A stretch of DNA of 64,000 bases. Source: Cladosporium sp. IMV 00045. Taxonomy: Eukaryota > Ascomycota > Dothideomycetes > Cladosporiales > Cladosporiaceae. Shown here piece by piece: positions 56,609 to 64,000 of this stretch (position 1 is the stretch's first letter; the number at the start of each line of letters is the position of its first letter). The stretch is taken from assembly GCA_001931905.2 (NCBI GenBank), contig MSJI02000828.1:17871-81870 (forward strand). Reading direction: 5' to 3'. A program made the position numbers and the translations under genes. Under the pieces are notes generated by a model. That model did not search any database. It worked only from the letters and a program-made list of their open reading frames with translations, and was not told the DNA's origin.

Positions 56609-59209
56609 TCAGACCTCCGCACCAACGCACCTCATCCCCCTCCTCTCACACCGTCCACACAGACACCTCGCCCTTCCCTCCCCGAGCATGAGCAAACTGC
56701 CCGGCCCGCTCTTGAACGCGCACCCGATAGCGAACGCCAGCGTGATGGAGAACTTCAACCAAAGCCACGGGCTGTGACGGCTGAAACCGATCACCTGCTG
56801 GTGTGCGTGACCGTGGCGCGACGCGTTTCTGCTGCCGCTGGCACTGCTGTTCTTGGCGCGCTTCTTGCCCGGGCCGGCCATACCGGGTCGAGCGGCGCGT
56901 TTGGAAGAGTAGCAAGAAGGGGCGGAAGTGCTCCTTTCCGCAGCCTCGGGGCTGGAAGGGTAGAAAGAGCCGTAGGCGAGGTCGTCGCAGGAGGAGCTTC
57001 TGGCGAGGGACGAGGCGCGGCGGCGCTGCTGGTTGGGGATGAGGAGGCGCTGGCGCTCGTCGTGGATTTCTCCCTGCGGGTCTTGCGCGCTGAGGAGACG
57101 ACGCTTAGCCATTGGTCCTAGGAGTACGCTGACGAGCCACCATTGCACGTTACATAGGGGGGCGGGGAGGCGCATGCGCGATTGCGCGGTTTGGATGAGG
57201 TGGCGGGCGAGTTCGACGGGAGAGCGCCAGAGGTCGCCGAAGAGTTGGCGGAGGCGGGCGAGGAAAGATTGGTATGGGTGGGGAAAGGGGTTTGCTGAGG
57301 TGCTGTTGTGGAGCCCTATCACCGTCGCTGTGGTCGTCGTGGTTTCGCTAACTTCACGCGAGTGGCTTTCGGGGATGGGATCGAGGGGGATGGCGAAAGA
57401 CGACTGGAGCTCGGTGTCGTCGTCGTGGTCTTCCTCTTCGTCGGGAAGTGCTTCTCGATCAGCTTGTTCATGACCGCTGCTCTCTTCGCTCGTCTCGATG
57501 GATCGAATCTGACTCAACTCTTCCATGAGGTTTCGACTGACTATTGCGCCAGCGCAGGACCCTAATGATGAGTAGTCTTTCACAGAGCCTTGCGATGTGA
57601 CCGATGCAGGCGACGGCAAGCTCAACATGCTATCATCGCCACCGCTTGTCCCGGGCACTGTAAGGAAAGTCTCACCGGCCAGACTGGCCAAAGTCGCCTG
57701 GTCCACCATTGTGGACGCTCGCCTACGACCAAATATCGGACTGCCGTCTCTGCGTTCAGTGCTTGAATCCCTGAATGGGAAGTTCGGTGATGTTTGGGAG
57801 CGTTCGAATGCAGGCGCAGAAGCAGGGACATGGTCGTAATGTGATGCTGAAGGCAATATGAGCGGTTTGGGACCGACAGAGCCAGCACCAAACCGCCGCA
57901 TTCTCCTTGTAGGCCTGCCTCTCGCGTTTGTCAACGGAGGTGGCATTTCAAGATGAGCTTGGTGTGATGGCATAGATGGTTCGGCAGAGACAAGATGTTC
58001 GCTGATCACAGGGGCGTCGGAGAAGACAGACTCGGCGTCAGACAAGTGCTCCGAGGGCGCGAGGTTGCCAGATACAAGCTCCTGATGGCTCTGGGTTTGT
58101 CGAAGATCCAAGCGTGAGTGAGACTCTGTGAAACTCAGGGCAGGCGAAGTCGGCTGCGTGCCAGCTTCGGACAGACGTTCGGGGGAGATCATGAGGTTGC
58201 CCGTGGTAGGGAAGCGCGGATGCATGCTCTTCGGTCTCGACATCCTCCTGCTTCTTCCCGGCGTCTCGGCGTGCAAGTCGATTTTTGCGGACGTGGCCAG
58301 CAGCTCGGACAGGATCTCCAGCCTCTTCTCTAGTTGGACGTTGGCCGCTTCTGCAGACTCGAGGCCCTGGCTCATGCCTCCCACTTGCTCTTCGAGCTCG
58401 TGTATTCTGTACCTGTCTTCCTCGCCCTGCTCTTCGGCAGCCTTCAACTGATTCCTCAAACCCACCTCGATCGCCGCATGCTGGTCGACGAGCTCCTGCA
58501 CTCGCCCATCGTATTTGTTCTCCCACTCCTCGAGCGCTTCCTGCAGCTGCCGCGTCTCTGCATTTAACGTCCTCATCTTGCTGGTCTGCTGCCTTGTCAC
58601 GCTCGGCGAGGTGACGGCGGACAGTTGCGACTGAGCAGCGGCAAGCTCTGCTTCAAGGTGATCGATGTAGTGTTTCGTTTCGCCGCTGACAGACCTTCTC
58701 TTCGCCCCAAGCTTGCTTCGCACTTTGGCGGAGCGTGGTTTGATGCTGCTCTTGGGCGGAGGCGGTGAGGAGTGCTCGGTTGGGAACGCAGCGTCATACT
58801 CTCCGCTCCTCCTGCCCTCCATGTTGTTGCTGTAGAACTTTGCCGATGTGACTCGGGGACGGGAGGGGGTTGTCCTCTTGGGCCTTGTGAGGGTCGAGTT
58901 CCCAATCTCCGTCAACACGCCGCTGCCTCTCCTCTTCCCAATGCTAAGGTTATTTGCTCGCGTGCCGGAGGGTGACTGGTTTTCCGCGTCGGAAGACTGA
59001 GGGTGGCTGCCGCTGGCGTTGGACCAGGTGCTGGAGCTGAGCGATTTTGGCGTGACCTTTCGCACCGTTGGGCCGCGGAAACCTGCATTACGAAGCTGCA
59101 TTCGTCGTGTCTGCCGATTGGCTCCGTTGGAAGAGTGAGGCTTGGGAGAGTCGTCGAGGTCATCCTGCCACACCAGTGAGGCATCGCTGGCGACTTGTTT
59201 GGATTCCAT
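56609..59209 (-). CDS. Coiled-coil protein with C-terminal membrane segments
   Basis: Single exon, 866 residues. The N-terminal 170 residues are basic, Ser-rich and disordered. A coiled coil spans about 175-308 (ETKHYIDHLEAELAAAQSQL; then LQEALEEWENKYDGRVQELV and IHELEEQVGGMSQGLESAEA). The middle is Ser/Pro-rich with many SP/TP sites. Near the C-terminus there are two hydrophobic stretches: VQWWLVSVLLGPM followed by basic KRR, and at about 815-832 WLWLKFSITLAFAIGCAF. The last 25 residues contain four Cys. The layout (disordered, coiled coil, C-terminal anchor) suits a nuclear-envelope or spindle-pole-body protein, or a membrane tether, but I recognise no family, so this is only a hint. The start is the first ATG, MESKQVASD. 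Confidence 0.8.
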   Translation of the reverse strand: MESKQVASDASLVWQDDLDDSPKPHSSNGANRQTRRMQLRNAGFRGPTVRKVTPKSLSSSTWSNASGSHPQSSDAENQSPSGTRANNLSIGKRRGSGVLTEIGNSTLTRPKRTTPSRPRVTSAKFYSNNMEGRRSGEYDAAFPTEHSSPPPPKSSIKPRSAKVRSKLGAKRRSVSGETKHYIDHLEAELAAAQSQLSAVTSPSVTRQQTSKMRTLNAETRQLQEALEEWENKYDGRVQELVDQHAAIEVGLRNQLKAAEEQGEEDRYRIHELEEQVGGMSQGLESAEAANVQLEKRLEILSELLATSAKIDLHAETPGRSRRMSRPKSMHPRFPTTGNLMISPERLSEAGTQPTSPALSFTESHSRLDLRQTQSHQELVSGNLAPSEHLSDAESVFSDAPVISEHLVSAEPSMPSHQAHLEMPPPLTNARGRPTRRMRRFGAGSVGPKPLILPSASHYDHVPASAPAFERSQTSPNFPFRDSSTERRDGSPIFGRRRASTMVDQATLASLAGETFLTVPGTSGGDDSMLSLPSPASVTSQGSVKDYSSLGSCAGAIVSRNLMEELSQIRSIETSEESSGHEQADREALPDEEEDHDDDTELQSSFAIPLDPIPESHSREVSETTTTTATVIGLHNSTSANPFPHPYQSFLARLRQLFGDLWRSPVELARHLIQTAQSRMRLPAPLCNVQWWLVSVLLGPMAKRRLLSAQDPQGEIHDERQRLLIPNQQRRRASSLARSSSCDDLAYGSFYPSSPEAAERSTSAPSCYSSKRAARPGMAGPGKKRAKNSSASGSRNASRHGHAHQQVIGFSRHSPWLWLKFSITLAFAIGCAFKSGPGSLLMLGEGRARCLCGRCERRGMRCVGAEV

Positions 59210-60259
59210 GACGAGAGTATGTACGCCTTGCTACGTCGCCATGCAGTAGATGTTCGACAAAGTGGGCAATCTCAAAAGGGAAGATCTAGGCACACATAGC
59301 CAGTGTATAAGGTGTTGAGGGTGTGACCGTGTATGAAGTGGTGAATGCAATGCAACAGCCCTCTCAGGAAAGGGTCTGGAAGCGAAGATTGATGTGCAGC
59401 ATGCAATGCAGGCAGTGCATCAGTAGTGGTGGTCGGTGGGGGGGCCCTACGGTGTCCTACCTGGTTACCTATGCACTGGTGCCGTGCACTTCTGGAAGGC
59501 CCCGGCAGTGAGCGGTGTGGTTGTTTACACTGATCGCAGTGCCATTGTTGTGTGAAGCTTGGAGCTTGCCGAGGCCGTTGCTGGGCAGGAAGGGCAGCAA
59601 GCGAAAGCATCCCTCGTCTGTCGGACGGTCGCGCCCGATCTGCAGGTGGTTGATGCCCTTTCGCATTATTTTAGCCATTTGCCGCGCGCATGTATTGCGG
59701 AAGAGGAACATCGCGGATGAATGGATGAAGAGAGGAGAAAAGCCGCGTTAGAAATTGGATATGCCATTGGAAATGTTCGTGCTCATCGGAGTCGCTCTAA
59801 CAAGTTTCCTCACAACCAGGTCCCTTCTCAACTGTCTCAGGTACTGACGCTGCATACCACGGCGCGACCGAAGACTGGAGATTTGATCAATCCGATCTTC
59901 GATCGAAGAACGTTGCTATATCTCGTCACTGAAGGGGATCAATTTGATACTACTTGTGTTGAAACTTGTGTCATTGGATTGACTTTTTTTTTTTTTGTGT
60001 GTTTATTTAATGTCATAAGAGAAAGTACATCCTCCAATCGCGTCATCCTAAGTCATGTTCATCATTAAACAACAACTCCGTCAATCGAATGCAAATCATC
60101 GTAAGCAGAAAACGCCCATCAATCATCGCGATCATTCAGTCATCAAAGAAAGTCCATCAGTCGTAAGCATCTCGCGCGCGTCAAGCCATGTCCTCCTCAA
60201 ACCCCAATCCATCACCCAATCCAACAATCAGCGTCCAAAAAAGAAAAGAAAGCATTCCC
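59210..60259. other. Intergenic, coiled-coil gene promoter
   Basis: 1050 bp upstream of the coiled-coil gene and downstream of the 107-residue gene. A T-run of about 12 lies at 59983-59995. Frames are short and unconvincing. Confidence 0.55.
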
Positions 60260-60583
60260 TCAAATCCTCCTCCGCTTCGCCATCGGCTCGCCGTCATCAT
60301 ACCTCCACTGCGGAGACACCTCCTCGGTATGACCGAGTTCCTCGCGACAAGCCGCGAGCTTCTCTTGCACGACGGCGTGCAGCGCAGCGACCTGCATCGC
60401 CGTGGCGGGATCGACGCCGTTGGCGGCGGGGCCGTCGTTGTCGAGCATGTCGACGGCGCTGTCGCTGTCTGAGGCTGGCGTGGCCTGTTGCAGCGCGGTC
60501 TGACGCGCGATTTCGCCGGAGAGGAAGGCGATTCGGTCGTTCAGGATGGCGACGTCGACGAGGAGTTGGAGCGCGTTGTCCAT
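60260..60583 (-). CDS. Small acidic protein with C-terminal basic signal, 107 aa
   Basis: Single exon, ATG in good context (CTCACAATGGAC). The first 30 residues (MDNALQLLVDVAILNDRIAF, then LSGEIARQ) and residues 60-85 (ATAMQVAALHAVVQEKLAAC) are predicted helices with heptad-like hydrophobics. An acidic Ser/Asp linker joins them. The end, PMAKRRRI, looks like a nuclear localisation signal. Two short helices and a basic tail suggest a small subunit of a nuclear complex. I do not recognise the family, and the protein could instead be a chance frame, though its composition argues against that. Heptamer repeats lie directly upstream in its leader. Confidence 0.6.
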   Translation of the reverse strand: MDNALQLLVDVAILNDRIAFLSGEIARQTALQQATPASDSDSAVDMLDNDGPAANGVDPATAMQVAALHAVVQEKLAACREELGHTEEVSPQWRYDDGEPMAKRRRI

Positions 60584-60584
60584 T

Positions 60585-60613
60585 GTGAGGTGTGAGGTGT
60601 GAGGTGTGAGGTG
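60585..60613. repeat. GTGAGGT heptamer repeat upstream of the 107-aa gene
   Basis: Four tandem GTGAGGT units read on the plus strand; on the minus strand they give ACCTCAC repeats that end right before the ATG. A related GTGAGGA repeat occurs near 12650. Confidence 0.9.
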
Positions 60614-63600
60614 TGGGTTGGTGATTGGTTGTTTGGTTGATTGGGTAGTTGTGGGTTTTCTTGGTTGTGGCAGAGTTTGGTTGTGCTGCGGTATGTTGTG
60701 GTGTTGTTAAGTGCGATGCTCACAGCTTGGAGGGGAGAGAAGTGGCCCTTTATTGCGTGTGATAGTTGCATGCTTGTGATTGTAGGTGCAATTAAGTTGA
60801 TTTGATGACCATGGGCGAGCGTTCCTTGCGGTTCGACGCTTTGCACACGATAGAGTTGACAACCTGGACAGCTAAGCATGTTGGGCGATCCATTCGTTAT
60901 CCGACGCTTCTATGGTGATAATCAGGGCGTCTGACGACGGCTGAGAATAGCGAGCGTCATTTTCGTGTTGAGTCGTCTCGACGACGGCAATGAGGATGAC
61001 CGGTGACAGCTGAGGAAGCCAAGTGCTGTAATTCGTGATCTCAGGTTTCGATGGTAGTATTGAGGGCATATGGGACGGCTGAGCATGTCGAGCGTCGCGA
61101 TTCGCTTCTCTGATGGTGACGAGAATAAGCTAAGGAGAGCCATGCTGACAAAGAAAAAATCCAATGTGCTGGGTTAAGTTTATGCTTTAGAGTTTCGTGG
61201 CCACGTGGGAATTGCAGTCTGTCGAGATGCGTGGCTTAAGTGCAAACCGCACTGTGGTCCTACGTCAATTCTTTCTTTGAAAATGTTTAGAGTAAGACGG
61301 AATGAGAAATAGCATCCTGAAATGCAAGTGATGGCGGAAAACCCCCCGTAGAATGCGTGCCTGTGTTGGAGGTTTTGGTTAACGACTTGAGAGCGTGGGC
61401 TGGGTATGGTCCAGGAAAATGGGGATCGGACGGCTTTTGGGTCAGTGACGTTGCATTGGTATACTGTTATTTTCTCTCGCGCATTGGACGCAGGTGTTAC
61501 AAACGACGTCCTGGGTGTTGACGACCGGCAGAAGACAGTCCTCCAGGCGGTCATCGACTCCAGCGCGTACAATCACGGTCATCCGCGACACGCGAACGCG
61601 CTCAGAAACTGCTTGTTTGTAAGCATTTCAAGATCTGAAGATCGATCGAACAGAGTTCGAAAAGTAGTCAAAACGGCGCGAGCTTGAGGTGAGTACAGTG
61701 CGAAATTACAGTAGGGAGCCATCTCGCCGATGCGCATACACTTTTCGATCTTACTGTGGAGGTGGTCGAGCGTGAACCTTTGATTGTTCCAGCGACATCT
61801 GTGCATGTCCCCAGATGTTGAAGTGTGGAGTTCACTAGCATGCTCGTTGCTCGCTCGCTCGCTCGCCGGAGAAGGAGAGGAGAGTGTTGGTGGAGGTAGC
61901 GTGCCAGCCACGAGTTGGAGAAAGCTGCGGTCGACGGTGGTGAAAACCGAGCAACGGAGACCCTGCGAGACGTCTGAAGCAAGCAACAGATGAAGCGATC
62001 ACGAAACGAGCACAGACTGTAACGTCTTGAGTGAGTGCTTGCGACGATAACCCCTGGATGGGAAGAAGTGTCGTCACGCCCAATGCCAGAGGAGGCAGGT
62101 CGAACAAGGGTAGATGCGACCGGCGGGGTCATGGAGTCGCGGGACGCGCAACACATGCAGATGACATTACATATCTCTTGGGGTAAGGGCATGGGGTTTT
62201 CCCACGCTTCGGAGTGATGCAGGGTTTCGGGACGGACTTGGGCTGGGGACTGCCGGGTAGAATACATGTATACAATATGTACCTTAACCGACCATGACGA
62301 GCAGAACCTCCCAAGGCGGAAGAAGTATGCCTTCGATGACAGCTGTAGCTGAAGCATGTCGAGTATACAATCATCAGATTCGCGGAAGAGTGCGCCGAGC
62401 GCGCTTGTGGCGACGGGAGACACGCATGTGTAGAGTAGGTTTTCAGTTGTCCGGTAGCAGATTGGTTTAGCCCCAGGAGTACGAGCGATGGCGTCAAGCA
62501 CGGGCAGATGCAAATACAGGGAATGCCTCTTAGGACACGCTCTGAAGGATTACTGGCGCGGCGCAGGTGTGTTTGAGGATAGTTATGTAGAGGGAAGATG
62601 AATGGAAGAAAGGGGGGCATCACAGTCACGTGAGAGTGTGTGACGCCGACAAGGTAGCACAAGAGTCGTTGAGAAGGTTCAAGGTTGAGATGAAGCACTT
62701 CGTCAGCAGTCTCAGGTCGAACATCAATGCCGGCAACGGTCGATGGTGCGACAGAAAGGCCGCGTTGGATGGGGAGAAGGAGGAAGAGACGACGGGCCGC
62801 AACGATGTCCTAGCACCCATTCTAGGCCTGTCGCAATCATTCGTGCGCTGCAGCACTAGGGACCAAACTACTGTGGACTACTGTATGGGCGCCAGCAACG
62901 GTAGTTCGGAGGCTTGCGCATGCATCATCGTCTTCCACCAGCGCTGCTCTCACCTTACCACGCTTACTTAGCTCGAGAAGGGCTCGAGGATCTTCTCGCC
63001 AAATGAATGTCGCGTCCCAAGGGCGGCAATATCACTGCTGGCATCTTGTTGGGCGAGGCGAGGCCAGGGCGGATTTAGCTCAGGCTAGTCCGGCCACGCT
63101 CTGCACACAAGACTCGAGCAGCAGAGGCCGAGTGCTGGGCGTGGGAGTGAGGATGATGGTCTCGTTAGGTGAGATCTGGGAGAATGCCGCCGCTCTACTG
63201 GACCGGAAGAAAAGGTCTTGCTGGTGAGGAAGCGCGGCGGGCGTGGCGAACCAAGAGATGTAGCGATTGCAGTGTGCCATTATGAATCCCTTCAACCTCT
63301 CAGGCGTGAAGGATGATCAACCCATACTAACCATACTTTGCTAGGCCGTGGCAAATCGGCCTGCGGGCGAATAGACTCTTTCCACCCATTTTTCGATTTC
63401 CATTCGGTTGCGCGTCCGCGTACCCGTCAATCTCCCGCCACGACGACGCCTGGCCCTGGCTCCATCGTCTCCCTCTCCCCATTTGATCTCAATAATAATC
63501 TCTCGATCAATCACGTCGCCAGTTGTTGCCAGTCGCCGCCAGTCGCCAGACATCAGAGACATTTCTCCGCAGCTCTCTCTGTCTGCTCCTCCGTCAACCG

Positions 63601-63621
63601 TCTATCACTCGGTTGACTTCC

Positions 63622-63646
63622 TCCTCCTCCTCCTCCTCCTCCTATT
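63622..63646 (+). repeat. CTC trinucleotide microsatellite in pyrimidine-rich leader
   Basis: About eight CTC/CCT units inside a long C/T-rich stretch (63600-63740), typical of fungal promoters and 5' UTRs. Confidence 0.85.
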
Positions 63647-64000
63647 CTCCTCTTTCTCTTCTTTCTTTCCGTCCCGACTCCGTCCCACGTTCTCTCTCTT
63701 CCTCCATATCTCTCTTTGCTCTCTATACTCCACCCACCCTCTATCGAATCGATTAGTCGGTCAACCAACAGATCGATCAATCATTCAAACCACTGGCTGG
63801 CCAATCAAACAACCATCCCAACGCTACTATACCAACGGGCCCAAGTGTAGCATTAGCCTTTTCTGCTGCCCTCGAATTCGCCGCCCCCGCTAGCATTTCA
63901 CTATCCCCCCAAAGCCCGCGCTTTGCAACCGCCCTCGTCGCTAATCTCGCAAGCACATCCACTCGCCATCCTAGCGTACGACGCCGCCTCCTGGTACTAT

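Larger units (their letters stand above)
60584..64000. other. Right-hand 3.4 kb without a supported gene
   Basis: A 281-codon minus-strand frame (61668-62513) and several of 70-190 codons have random-looking composition and no motif. CTCG repeats lie at 61851-61866. From about 63400 the plus strand is strongly pyrimidine-rich with a CCT/CTC microsatellite at 63622-63646, which looks like the promoter and 5' leader of a plus-strand gene starting beyond 64000. Confidence 0.5.

Noticed and set aside
61668..62513. 281-codon minus-strand frame near the right end
   Set aside because: No signal, domain or repeat; it looks like translated intergenic DNA with frequent Cys, Arg and Ser.

Overview
This window looks like nuclear DNA of a filamentous ascomycete (Pezizomycotina). 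Short GT-AG introns (about 50-140 bp) carry fungal branch points such as TGACTAAC or CTGAC. There is a dispersed intron-containing tRNA-Leu. The protein families are typical of these fungi: a long-tailed Rpd3 deacetylase, an Fmp42-like transporter, DOMON/cytochrome b561, a DUF2231 membrane protein, Myb/SANT factors and small secreted proteins. A class such as Dothideomycetes is possible but is inference only. I see no transposon, no CRISPR array, no rDNA and no clear RIP-degraded (AT-rich) block.

Layout. 1-14.5 kb is gene-poor: two related Myb/SANT genes on the minus strand (2101-3565 and 10444-12156), separated by 6.9 kb with no convincing gene but with decayed tandem duplications of about 167 bp offset. 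14.5-34.2 kb is a dense housekeeping block: an NDUFAF3/Mth938-like mitochondrial protein, a small two-exon gene, PRP8 (7.2 kb), ribosomal protein eL34, a DUF2231 membrane protein, an FMN-dependent 2-hydroxyacid dehydrogenase, tRNA-Leu(CAG), an Fmp42-like MFS transporter, a DOMON-cytochrome b561 gene with an apparent frame break behind its signal peptide, and the exosome subunit Rrp41/Ski6. 34.5-48 kb holds an ERCC6L2-type SNF2 ATPase, a GNAT acetyltransferase, a secreted protein with a mature N-terminal histidine (LPMO-like), the proteasome deubiquitinase Rpn11 with a 1.07-kb first intron that contains a second open reading frame, and the Rpd3/HDAC1-type deacetylase. 49.3-60.6 kb is less familiar: a 1195-residue protein with eight copies of a short HP...HRGxGRY-type repeat, a six-cysteine secreted protein, a coiled-coil/membrane protein and a 107-residue protein. 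60.6-64 kb holds no gene I can support; its right edge looks like the pyrimidine-rich leader of a plus-strand gene beyond the window.

Many genes form divergent pairs that must share promoters: NDUFAF3-like/small gene, PRP8/eL34, DUF2231/hydroxyacid dehydrogenase, RRP41/SNF2, RPN11/RPD3. No metabolic cluster is evident. Exon models were built by hand from splice consensus, branch points, reading phase and family conservation; coordinates are CDS only, not UTRs. The most unusual items are the eight-repeat protein, the ORF inside the RPN11 intron, the LPMO-like protein, and PRP8, whose intein site is empty but has a spliceosomal intron one codon away.
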